NCBI GenBank assembly: GCA_035525365.1 | Contig: DATLEK010000022.1 | Coordinates: 1 to 64,000, forward strand | Direction of reading: 5' to 3' | DNA: 64,000 nucleotides | From: GCA-2861595 sp035525365 | Lineage (GTDB): Bacteria; Actinomycetota; Acidimicrobiia; Acidimicrobiales; GCA-2861595 | Shown: one piece after another, positions 17,066 to 24,923 of the stretch | How positions within the stretch are numbered: position 1 is the first letter of the stretch | Layout of the letters: each line of letters opens with the position of its first letter | Program-made: the position numbers and the translations under genes | The notes under the pieces: generated by a model | Databases searched by the model: none | The model's input: only the letters and a program-made list of their open reading frames with translations | What the model was told of the DNA's origin: nothing

Positions 17066-18181
17066 GTGCCGTTGCCCTCCAGCCTCTCGCACTCAACACC
17101 AAGGTCGCTGACGCTGCGCGTCGGTGACCGACCGATGGTCGGCTTCGTCGACGTACCGGCGGTGGCGGCGCAGATGCTGGTCGCTCGGCTCGGGCCGATG
17201 GCCCAACCCGACAGCTCGGGTGAGCCGCCGGTCGTGGTGCGGTTCACTCCACCGCCTCGCCCGCGGTCCTCGGTGCTGCTGGCGACGGCGGGCGCCCGTG
17301 TCGCCGCCGACGATGACGAGCGATTCTTCCTGCTCGACCGCGCCGGGCGCCGCGGTCAGCTGCCGGTCACCTCCGGCGAGCGGGTACTCCTCGTCGATCC
17401 AGCCATCGACGCCCGCCCCATGGGGACGCTGAACCAGCTGGCTGAACGGCTGCTCGAGTGGCAGGTCGCCGCCCACGGCATGGTGATGCTCAAGGGCTCG
17501 GCTGTTGTCGTGCCCGAAGGCGGCGTGGCACTCCTCGGTTTCGCTGGGTCGGGAAAGTCCTCAGTCCTGCTGGCGATGCTGCCTGACGCGTCGGCCTACC
17601 TGGCCGACGAGCGCCTCGTGCTGTCGGGTCCTCGAACGGTCGCCGCGTGGCCAGCACCGGTCTGGCTCGGGCTCGACCGGCACTACCGACTACCCGTCGG
17701 AGTGTTCCGGGCGATGTCGCGACGAACCAGAGTGGCGCTGAGCCTCGCCGGCGCGGCAACGACCGTCCCTGGTTCACGCGCCGTGATCGGGCGGGTGCTG
17801 GCCGACCGCTGGGTGGCGATCGACCCGGTAGCGGCATTCCCGGCCCTCGACCGGCGGCCGGAAAGCCAGCTCGACGCCGTCGTGTTCTTGTTGCCGTCCG
17901 GTCCTGGCGCGCTTCGGATGGAGCCACTGCTGCCCGACGACATGGTCACACGCGTCGCCCATCAGGTGGCCTACCTCGACCATGTCGGCCTCTTCGGTCT
18001 GCGGGCCATGTTCGGCACCGCTCTGCCTCGGCACGTTCCGTGGGTGCTGGCGCCGCCGCTCGAGCAGCGGCTGGCGCGGCTGCCGGCTTTTCTCGCAGGT
18101 GTAACCGGTTGGGCGGCCCACGTCCCGTTCGGGACGCCAGCCGCCGACGTGGCAGGCGCGATCCGGACAGCCCTGGCGTAG
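17066..18181 (+). CDS. HPr kinase-like P-loop protein (first of two)
   Basis: This protein of about 371 residues has a C-terminal HPr-kinase/phosphorylase-like domain. The P-loop is GFAGSGKSS (158-166), followed at the usual distance by SAYLADERLVLSG (about 177-189), which resembles the acidic LxADD-type second motif of HprK. The N-terminal about 130 residues are unlike the HprK N-domain. No HPr or PTS gene is nearby, so a regulatory role on HPr is unlikely. The start is uncertain: GTG at 17066 gives a full N-terminus, while ATG at 17134 is an alternative. It is divergent from the flippase gene and convergent with the ATP-grasp gene. Its substrate is unknown. Confidence 0.75.
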   Translation: MPLPSSLSHSTPRSLTLRVGDRPMVGFVDVPAVAAQMLVARLGPMAQPDSSGEPPVVVRFTPPPRPRSSVLLATAGARVAADDDERFFLLDRAGRRGQLPVTSGERVLLVDPAIDARPMGTLNQLAERLLEWQVAAHGMVMLKGSAVVVPEGGVALLGFAGSGKSSVLLAMLPDASAYLADERLVLSGPRTVAAWPAPVWLGLDRHYRLPVGVFRAMSRRTRVALSLAGAATTVPGSRAVIGRVLADRWVAIDPVAAFPALDRRPESQLDAVVFLLPSGPGALRMEPLLPDDMVTRVAHQVAYLDHVGLFGLRAMFGTALPRHVPWVLAPPLEQRLARLPAFLAGVTGWAAHVPFGTPAADVAGAIRTALA

Positions 18182-18219
18182 TCCGCTTGACGAAGCGGGT
18201 TATTCGGTGGTGGTGGTCG

Positions 18220-19443
18220 TCATCGTCGGCAACCACCCAGACGCCCGGCATAGCGCTCCCGTACCGGCTTGGAGATCACCTTGGCCAGGTCGATCAGCCC
18301 CGGGACAGGATCGCTCCAGCAGAGGACGTCGTAGCCGTCGCGAGGCGACAGCAGCCGCAGTGATACACCGACAGCGGCCCGACGCGGCGGAAGCGTTCCG
18401 ACCGCGGGAGGCCGTCCTCGGAGCACCTCGGATATCCATGCCCGCTCGAGATCGAGGTCCCGCGACCGCACGCCCTCGGCGTAGTCGGTGGCCACAGGCT
18501 GTCCGGCGGGGGGCGGACCGCAGAGGTGGAGGTCGGCCAGGCGCGCCGGGAAGTCCATCCCGCTGGCCACAGCCAGTGGGAGCGCTCCCCACACCCGCCC
18601 GTTGATCTCCATCAACTGCGAGCCGGCGTCGCTGGTTTTGAACTCGACCATGGCGAGGCCGGTCCATCGCAGGGCGGCAAGCATCCGCGCCGCGGCACCG
18701 TACAGCTCATCGTCGAGGACTTCGCTCTCCCGCAGCGCGCTGGCCCCGCCGCTCGGTGGCATCTCGCGAAGGCGGAGGTGCTGGAATGCGGCAATCGGCG
18801 TCCCCTTGTGGGCGAGGAGAGAAACCGCTCGTCCGGTGCCGAGGTGGAAGCGTTGGAGCAGCGCGCCCACGCCGGCCGTCGCCTCAACGGCGAGGTGCAG
18901 CTCGGTCTCGTCGCGTGCATAGCTCACCCAGCGCCGCGTCGGAGCGTGGCCGGGCCGCCAGTCGTAGGAGCGGCGGGGCTTGACGACGATCGGCCAGCCG
19001 AGCGGTCCGGCCTCCCGTACCGCCTGTTCGGCCGTTTCTACGGCGACGGTGTCGGGGACGGCTACATCGAGCGACCGGGCCAGCGCGACAGTGGCCAGCT
19101 TGTCGACCACGGACTCGAGCGCCTCGGCGTCCGCCATCGCCACCCGACAATGAGAGGGGAGTCGGTCGCGGGCCACCGACAGCGGAAGGATGATCTCGTC
19201 GGTAACCGGGATGAGAAGGTCGACGGCGTGGCGGGCGGCGGCATCGGCCAGCGCGCCGATCGCTCCGTCGGGATCGAAAACCGGGTCGGGGTACCGGACG
19301 GCGGCGCTGGTGTACCGGGAGTGAGAGCCGGGAGCGAGGCGGTCGGAGGCCGCGGCCACGACGCTCCAGCCCTGTCGACCGAGGGACCGGATGATGGCCA
19401 CGGCGCTACCCCGACCGGCGTCAGTGACGAGCACGGTGGGCAC
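18220..19443 (-). CDS. ATP-grasp protein (CarB-like ligase)
   Basis: This 407-residue protein has the ATP-grasp layout. It starts with an N-terminal Rossmann-like preATP-grasp domain (MPTVLVTDAGRGSAVAIIRS) and an IPVTDEIILPLS segment. The ATP-binding lysine region is GWPIVVKPRRSYDWR (about 149-163), and the metal-binding region is AMVEFKTSDAG then QLMEINGRVWG (about 258-285), with the Glu and Asn ligands. Family members join a carboxylate to an amine or thiol via acyl phosphate. Here it may attach an amino-acid or other carboxylate to a glycan precursor. The start is a GTG at 19443, directly after the thymidylate-kinase-like gene with a 3-nt gap. Confidence 0.8.
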   Translation of the reverse strand: MPTVLVTDAGRGSAVAIIRSLGRQGWSVVAAASDRLAPGSHSRYTSAAVRYPDPVFDPDGAIGALADAAARHAVDLLIPVTDEIILPLSVARDRLPSHCRVAMADAEALESVVDKLATVALARSLDVAVPDTVAVETAEQAVREAGPLGWPIVVKPRRSYDWRPGHAPTRRWVSYARDETELHLAVEATAGVGALLQRFHLGTGRAVSLLAHKGTPIAAFQHLRLREMPPSGGASALRESEVLDDELYGAAARMLAALRWTGLAMVEFKTSDAGSQLMEINGRVWGALPLAVASGMDFPARLADLHLCGPPPAGQPVATDYAEGVRSRDLDLERAWISEVLRGRPPAVGTLPPRRAAVGVSLRLLSPRDGYDVLCWSDPVPGLIDLAKVISKPVRERYAGRLGGCRR

Positions 19444-19446
19444 GGT

Positions 19447-20145
19447 TCACCGCCTCGCCGGGCCCGCCGCCAGCCGACGACGGATGGCGTCGACGACCGC
19501 GGCCTCCACGTCAGGCTGCGGGCGGTCGGCGTCAACGACGACGGTTGCCGGCGTGAGCGACTCGAGATCGGCGTACTCGCCTCGCCGGCGGGCCACCGCG
19601 GCGAGCGTGCCCTCGGGCTTGCGGGCGAACAGAACCTCCGCGGGCGCATCGAGCACGATGGTGAGATCGGGGCGCGGGAGCACGTGGACAAGCCACCAGC
19701 CATGCGCCCGCTGCACCGGCGACCGGTCGGGCGCGGCGATGTCATGGTGCCAGTAGTCATGGATGTAACTTCGATCCAGGACGACCACGTTGCCGGCGGC
19801 AGCCCACCTCCGCGCCCGCCGCAGACGGGTCCACTCCTCGGCGCACTGGTTGGCCAGCAGGAGCGTTGTCCGCGGGGCGGTGGCGACGCGCCGCGCCAAC
19901 GACCGGCGGGGGGGGCGGCCGAGCGGCGGCGGGCCGTGCGCCGGCGGACCGCTCGTGCGTCGCTGGTACCACCACAACAGACGCGTCGTTGGCAGCGGGC
20001 GTTCGCCACCTTCGGGGTTGTCGCCGGCGTAGAGCGTCTTCACCGGGCCACCCAGCAGCGATGGAAGGCGCCCGACGATCGTCGACTTGCCTGTGCCGTC
20101 GGGCCCGACGACGGCCACGATCAACCCGCTCCTGCGATCGTTCAT
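19447..20145 (-). CDS. Thymidylate-kinase-like P-loop kinase
   Basis: This 232-residue protein has a Walker A motif GPDGTGKST (residues 14-22) directly after a hydrophobic strand, a VVLDRSYIHDYWHHD segment like the DRY/DR motif of nucleoside monophosphate kinases, and LTIVLDAPAEVLFARKPEG near the LID region. The middle is Arg/Pro-rich and unlike the housekeeping enzyme Tmk, so a role in dTMP metabolism is doubtful. ATG at 20145 overlaps the stop of the second HprK-like gene (ATGA). It is part of a four-gene minus-strand operon (23169-18220). Its substrate is not known; a sugar or nucleotide-sugar precursor is one possibility. Confidence 0.72.
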   Translation of the reverse strand: MNDRRSGLIVAVVGPDGTGKSTIVGRLPSLLGGPVKTLYAGDNPEGGERPLPTTRLLWWYQRRTSGPPAHGPPPLGRPPRRSLARRVATAPRTTLLLANQCAEEWTRLRRARRWAAAGNVVVLDRSYIHDYWHHDIAAPDRSPVQRAHGWWLVHVLPRPDLTIVLDAPAEVLFARKPEGTLAAVARRRGEYADLESLTPATVVVDADRPQPDVEAAVVDAIRRRLAAGPARR

Positions 20146-21212
20146 GAAATTGCCTGCTCCACCGCCGCCCGGAGGGTTGCGAACGACGTGGGTTGGCGGT
20201 GCCGGAGGAGAAAGACGGGCCGGGAGGCGAGGTGGCGGGCGAGGAGCCGGCGGTTGGCGGCGTCGGTGGCTCCGAGCGAGTGTTCGCCCGATCGAGCGGA
20301 GGAATAGTGGAGCACCCGACGGGCGGCGTGGAACTCGGCCAGGTCATGTTCAAGCCCTACGGCGATCCTCTCCGTGGCGAAGCCCGCCCCGACCCGCTCC
20401 ACGGTCGGTTCGCCCACCTCCGCGTCCTCCAGCAGGACGAGCACATCGAACGATGCCGTAGGGAGACGACCGGTCACCTCGGCCCCCCTCGCCCCGGTCT
20501 CGAACCGGTGCAGCGGGACATCGACCTGAAGGGCCCGGTCGAACCTCGCCTTCACCGGCGGCGCGACCCGGGCAACCATCGGACGGAGGGAGGCCAGCAG
20601 CCGCCCCCGGGTGCCGCCCACCGCTCTGGTCAGCCTCGCCAATTCGGCGCAGCGGTCGACGTGGGACGGCTTCAACCGCACCGCCTGCGGAAGGCCGAGG
20701 AGCCGGCTCCCGTCCTGGCTCACCAGCACCCACTCGGCGGCCACGGGCTGCGCCCGGCCCGCCAGCATGGCCAGGAGCAGCGCCGTCTTGCCCGACCCCG
20801 ACCACCCGGTGGCAGCAACTCCAATGCCTCGATGGGTGAACGCCACGGCGTGCAACGCCAAGAGGCCTTTGGCCAGGGCGGCCATCCGGACCAACGTGAG
20901 AAGAAGGGGCACCTCTCGTACATGGCGTTCGCACACCACGACACCGTCGCCGCCGCCCAGCGGTACACGGGCCCGGGCCGTTCGCCCGTGGCCCGGGCGG
21001 ACCAGGACCACGCCCTTGTCGTCGACCAGATCGTCACCGATCCTGTGGACTTCTCCGTGCATATCCAGCGCGTCCACGAAAGCCACGACGACGTCCGGAT
21101 CGACCACGCCGACATGGGGCGCCACCCCCGGAAGTTGACGCTGCACCAGACGAACATCCGCTGGGTGAACATCGAGGAACCGGAGCGTCACCCCGTGGAG
21201 ATCGATGTCCAT
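20142..21212 (-). CDS. HPr kinase-like P-loop protein (second of two)
   Basis: This 356-residue protein has the P-loop GWSGSGKTA at 136-144, followed by QPVAAEWVLVSQDGSRL in the place of the HprK acidic motif. Residues 99-125 (HVREVPLLLTLVRMAALAKG) resemble the helix before the HprK P-loop. It shares the P-loop architecture of the 17066-18181 protein but little other sequence. The ATG at 21212-21210 is chosen; GTG codons 1 and 6 codons upstream are alternatives. It lies between the glycosyltransferase-deacetylase fusion and the thymidylate-kinase-like gene, and is translationally coupled to the latter. No HPr homologue is in the window, so the substrate is unknown. Confidence 0.73.
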   Translation of the reverse strand: MDIDLHGVTLRFLDVHPADVRLVQRQLPGVAPHVGVVDPDVVVAFVDALDMHGEVHRIGDDLVDDKGVVLVRPGHGRTARARVPLGGGDGVVVCERHVREVPLLLTLVRMAALAKGLLALHAVAFTHRGIGVAATGWSGSGKTALLLAMLAGRAQPVAAEWVLVSQDGSRLLGLPQAVRLKPSHVDRCAELARLTRAVGGTRGRLLASLRPMVARVAPPVKARFDRALQVDVPLHRFETGARGAEVTGRLPTASFDVLVLLEDAEVGEPTVERVGAGFATERIAVGLEHDLAEFHAARRVLHYSSARSGEHSLGATDAANRRLLARHLASRPVFLLRHRQPTSFATLRAAVEQAIS

Positions 21213-21231
21213 CACGCCCTGCGACTTCACC

Positions 21232-23169
21232 TCACACCATCGGCGGCCAGCACTCCACCTGAGTGTCGGGCCAGGAATCGGCGGGCCGGGAAAGGTGGTA
21301 GGCGAGGCGGAGCATGCCGTGGTGGCGCCCCATCGTGAGGCGGGGCAGGCGCAGGCGATCGAGGCCGGGGACCACCCGGCCGTTGAAGAACGTGTAGCCG
21401 GCCGTGTAGCCGGCATCCGCCACCGCGGCACGAGCCGCCGGATCATGGTCCCCGAACGGATAGGCGAACAGCTCGACCGGAGCCCGGGCCAGGTCCTCGA
21501 GCAGCTTGCGGGCGTCGAGAACCTCGGCTCGAAGGCGGCGTTCGTCGAGGCCCGCCAACGACGGATGGGTGCGGGAATGGGCGCCGATGCGGACGCCGGC
21601 ACCCATGACCTCCTCGAGCTCCCTCGCCGTCATCGTGCGCTTCGCGTTCGGCCACCACGGAGGCGAGCTCCCCACGATGTCGGTGACGACGAACACGGTG
21701 GCGGGCACCTGGAGCTCGGCCAGGACGGTGAGGGCCTGATGGTGGACGCCGACGAGGCCGTCGTCGAACACCACGGCGCCGAGCCCGTCGACGCTGTTCC
21801 CGGTGAGGAACTCATCGGTCAGCTCGGCCAGGTCGACGAACCGCACGCCAGCGCGCTGGGCGGCCCGGAGCTGGGCCCGGAGCTGGGCCTGGCTAACCGA
21901 GTAGCCGCCGGTGGCGGCAGGGTCGTCATCGACATCGTGGTAGGCGAGCACGACGGCCCCCGGGGTGGCAGCACGGCCACCGGCGGCAACGCGGGCAGTG
22001 GCGGCGGCGGCTTGAAGCCGCCGTCGTAGCGATGGCGCCGACGGGTGGGAAGCGGCAATCCTGGCGGGGGGCTCGGTGACGAGCGCGCTCAGGACGACGA
22101 GAAGTTCGTCGAGCTTGATGTCGAGCTGGAAGTGCGCGGCCACACGGGCGCGGCTCGACTCGCGCATCCGCTCGCGAAGTGCCGGATCCGCGAGGAGGGT
22201 ATCGAGGGCGCCGACCAAAGCGAGCGCGTCGCCAGGTTCGACCAGAACGCCCGCATCCCCGACGACCTCGGGCGCCCCGCCATGCGCGGTTGCCACCACA
22301 GGTATGCCGAGGCTCATCGCCTCGAGAACCGAGAGCGGGCCCGCCTCGGGCTCGACACTCGCCGACACCGCTATCGTCCAACGGCGCATGACGCCAGCAG
22401 CATCGGAGGTGAAACCGAGCAGCCTGACGCGTCCGACCAGGTCGAGCTGGGCGGAACGGGCCTCGATGGCGGCCAAGTACGGGCCGTCCTTGGGGAAGGT
22501 TCCACCCAGCAGCTCCACTTCGACATCGCGCCGCGAAAGCACTGCTACGGCGTCGAGCAGCACGGATTGGCCCTTCCAGGAGGTGAGCAGGGCGTTGCAG
22601 CCCACGATCGGGGGCTCCGTTGGGGCGGGGTCGGACGGCTCGACGGGCCATGGTGTTCCGTTGTGGACGACGGTGGCGGTTATGCCGGCGGACCGCACGG
22701 GGCCGGCGACCGCCTGCGACACAGGCACGGCCAGCGTGACCGCCGGCGCGCACAGGCGAAGAACGACCTTGGCGTCGGTTCGTGCGATGAAGTCATGCAC
22801 GATCCATGCCACAGGGGCCCGGAGGCGGGCCAGGCGGACGGCGGGCAGGGCGAGCAGGCCGTTGACCAGAACGATGTCTGCGTCCTGCGCGGCGCGACGC
22901 AGACGGCGGGCGGCCCGAACAGCTCCAACTCCTGCCCACGCCATCGCCAGCGCCCTGGGGCCCTTTGCCAGCTTCAGCTCCGGCAGGGTGGGACCGGCCA
23001 AACCAGCCACCCGAAGGCGATCGGCGAAGGGGCCCGTGGGAGCCAGGCACGTCACCGACCAGCCCTTGGCCACAGCGCGCCCAAGCACCCGTTCGAGGAC
23101 GATCTCGGCTCCCGAAAAGAGGCCCGTGTGAGAAACCGCTACCAGCCGAGGGGGGTGCTCGTCCTTCAT
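21232..23169 (-). CDS. Glycosyltransferase GT4 fused to polysaccharide deacetylase (NodB-like)
   Basis: This 645-residue protein joins two enzymes. Residues about 5-370 are a GT-B glycosyltransferase (SHTGLFSGAEIVLERVLG at the N-terminus; SVEPEAGPLSVLEAMSLGIP with E-x7-E). A low-complexity Ala/Arg linker (about 370-400) precedes a carbohydrate esterase 4 domain. That domain has AVVFDDG with the catalytic and metal Asp pair (469-470), IGAHSRTHPSL with the metal His pair (531, 535), and FAYPFGDHD. The fusion suggests that one added sugar is de-N-acetylated. I chose the ATG at 23169; a GTG at 23184 would add five residues. No signal peptide is seen, so the deacetylase would act in the cytoplasm. 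Confidence 0.86.
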   Translation of the reverse strand: MKDEHPPRLVAVSHTGLFSGAEIVLERVLGRAVAKGWSVTCLAPTGPFADRLRVAGLAGPTLPELKLAKGPRALAMAWAGVGAVRAARRLRRAAQDADIVLVNGLLALPAVRLARLRAPVAWIVHDFIARTDAKVVLRLCAPAVTLAVPVSQAVAGPVRSAGITATVVHNGTPWPVEPSDPAPTEPPIVGCNALLTSWKGQSVLLDAVAVLSRRDVEVELLGGTFPKDGPYLAAIEARSAQLDLVGRVRLLGFTSDAAGVMRRWTIAVSASVEPEAGPLSVLEAMSLGIPVVATAHGGAPEVVGDAGVLVEPGDALALVGALDTLLADPALRERMRESSRARVAAHFQLDIKLDELLVVLSALVTEPPARIAASHPSAPSLRRRLQAAAATARVAAGGRAATPGAVVLAYHDVDDDPAATGGYSVSQAQLRAQLRAAQRAGVRFVDLAELTDEFLTGNSVDGLGAVVFDDGLVGVHHQALTVLAELQVPATVFVVTDIVGSSPPWWPNAKRTMTARELEEVMGAGVRIGAHSRTHPSLAGLDERRLRAEVLDARKLLEDLARAPVELFAYPFGDHDPAARAAVADAGYTAGYTFFNGRVVPGLDRLRLPRLTMGRHHGMLRLAYHLSRPADSWPDTQVECWPPMV

Positions 23170-23225
23170 GAAAGGGTTTCCCACTCCTGACAGGCTAGGA
23201 GGGGTGGCATGGGTAGCCTTGGCCC

Positions 23226-23756
23226 GTGGCCCCGCACGACCTCCGAAACGATCTGGAACGCCTCTTGGTCCAGGTGGAGTCGCCTGGCTTCGCGGTCGCC
23301 TTCCGCGGGTACGACTCGCACCAGGTCGAGGTGCTTCTGGAGGCGGTAGCCACCGCCCTGCGGACCGTCCTTCGAGACGGAGAGCGGCCGATCGCGGGCC
23401 CGCCCGGAGGCTCTATCGCTGCTGACGGGCCCTCATCGGCCGAGGTCCTGTCGGAGCTGCTCGCGGCCGTGGCGGACGAGGTGGACCGCTTCCGCCAGGA
23501 GGCCCGGGGCCTGGTGATCGAGGCCCAAAGCCAAGCAGTAGAGATACTCGACGCGGCCCGGACGGAAGCGGCCACCCTTGTGGAGGTGACCAGGCGAAAC
23601 GCTGAGGCATCGGTGGCGGAGGACCTCGTCGCTGCTGCAAACCTTTTAGCCGAGGCGAGGGACGAAGCGGCGGCGATCCTGGCCGGAGCCATACCCCTCG
23701 CACCCGTCTCCGCTGAGGTCGACCAGAGTCGGCGTGACCCCGGAGGCTTCGAATAG
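23226..23756 (+). CDS. DivIVA-like coiled-coil protein
   Basis: This 176-residue protein has an N-terminal DivIVA-type motif (FAVAFRGYDSHQVEVLLEAV), followed after a Gly/Pro-rich gap by a long Ala/Glu/Arg helix (about residues 70-155) with coiled-coil character. DivIVA-family proteins bind curved membrane at poles and septa. The GTG start is the only one available, because a TAG lies four codons upstream. It sits 5 nt before a glycosyltransferase gene on the same strand, so a role in placing the polysaccharide machinery is plausible but not shown. Confidence 0.7.
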   Translation: MAPHDLRNDLERLLVQVESPGFAVAFRGYDSHQVEVLLEAVATALRTVLRDGERPIAGPPGGSIAADGPSSAEVLSELLAAVADEVDRFRQEARGLVIEAQSQAVEILDAARTEAATLVEVTRRNAEASVAEDLVAAANLLAEARDEAAAILAGAIPLAPVSAEVDQSRRDPGGFE

Positions 23757-23761
23757 CCGAC

Positions 23762-24910
23762 ATGGGGCCCGCCGGCAAGTACGGCGACGAGGAGGTCCTC
23801 GGGCCGCGGGTGGCCATCGTCCACGAGCGGCTGACTGAGGCGACTGGCTCCGAGCAGGTGCTCGTCGCCCTCCACCAGATGTGGCCCAGCGCGCCGATCT
23901 ATGTCCCGATCGTGGATCGCGAGGCCCTTCCCGACGAGCTTCGTGACGCGGAGATCCGGCACGGCCCGCTGCAGCGGCTCTACCGGGGCGGCGGCGTCTA
24001 CCAGCATCTCCTGCCCCTGTTGCCGATCGCCTTTGCCCGCATGGACCTGGCCGATTATGACCTCGTCGTGGCGAGCCACCACGCCTTCGCCAGCCGGGTA
24101 CGACCGCCACCGGGAGTCCCGACCCTCGCCTACGTTCACACCCCGGCCCGGTGGATCTGGGACGCCGGGGCCCGCTCCGGGGAGCCGGGCGGCGTACTCG
24201 GGCGGGCCGCCCTCGCCTCCTTTGCGGCAACCCAGCGGGGGCCGGACCGTCGATCGGCCGGGCGAATCTCACACATCGTCGCCAACTCTTCCCATGTGGC
24301 GAACCGGGTTCGACGACATTGGCGCCTTGAGGCCGACGTGGTCCCCCCTCCGGTCGACACCGACTTCTATGCCCCTGATCCCGGCATCCCCCGAGAGGAT
24401 TTCTTTCTCCTGGCCGGACGGCTCGTGCCCTACAAGCGCCCCGAGGTGGCTGTCGCCGCTGCGGTCGCCGCAGGCGTGCGGCTGGTGGTGGCCGGCGATG
24501 GCCGGGCACGACCTCAGGTGGAGGCAGCGCGAGGGCCCGGGGTGGAGATTCTCGGTCGCGTGGACGACGCCACGCTTCGCGACCTCTACCGACGTTGCCG
24601 CGCGCTGGTCTTCCCCGGCGAGGAGGACTTCGGCATCGTTCCCGTGGAAGCCCAGGCCTGTGGAGCGCCCGTCGTGGGCCGCCGTGTCGGTGGCCTACTC
24701 GATTCTGTGGTGGACGGAGTGACAGGCGTCCTCTACGACAGCGGGACCTCGACCGGCGACCAGGTTCGGGCGCTGACACAGGCGCTGGTGCATTTCCGAT
24801 CCGACCCGTATGACTCCAGCGTGATCCGCGGGCATGCCGAGTCGTTCTCCACCGCCGCGTTCAAGGCCCGGATGACCGAGCAGGTTCGCAAGGTGCTGGA
24901 GCCGGGCTGA
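23762..24910 (+). CDS. Glycosyltransferase GT4 (mannosyltransferase-like)
   Basis: This 382-residue GT-B enzyme has the N-terminal VAIVHERLTEATGSEQVLVA and VPTLAYVHTPARWIWDAG, as in WbaZ/mannosyltransferase-type proteins. The donor half has FFLLAGRLVPYKRPEVAVAA, VFPGEEDFGIVPVEAQACGA and VVGRRVGGLLDSVVDGVTGV with E-x7-E. It starts 5 nt after the DivIVA-like gene and ends 13 nt before the convergent DUF4012 gene. GDP-mannose use is suggested by family resemblance only. Confidence 0.85.
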   Translation: MGPAGKYGDEEVLGPRVAIVHERLTEATGSEQVLVALHQMWPSAPIYVPIVDREALPDELRDAEIRHGPLQRLYRGGGVYQHLLPLLPIAFARMDLADYDLVVASHHAFASRVRPPPGVPTLAYVHTPARWIWDAGARSGEPGGVLGRAALASFAATQRGPDRRSAGRISHIVANSSHVANRVRRHWRLEADVVPPPVDTDFYAPDPGIPREDFFLLAGRLVPYKRPEVAVAAAVAAGVRLVVAGDGRARPQVEAARGPGVEILGRVDDATLRDLYRRCRALVFPGEEDFGIVPVEAQACGAPVVGRRVGGLLDSVVDGVTGVLYDSGTSTGDQVRALTQALVHFRSDPYDSSVIRGHAESFSTAAFKARMTEQVRKVLEPG

Positions 24911-24923
24911 CCACCGCTGCGCC

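Noticed and set aside
17066..18181. The HprK-like protein as a true HPr kinase/phosphorylase of carbon catabolite repression
   Set aside because: The N-terminal domain does not match, no PTS or HPr gene is near, and there is a second diverged copy in the same glycan locus.
19447..20145. The P-loop kinase as the housekeeping thymidylate kinase (tmk)
   Set aside because: It shares the Walker A and DR-type motifs, but the Arg/Pro-rich middle and the glycan operon context are unlike tmk.
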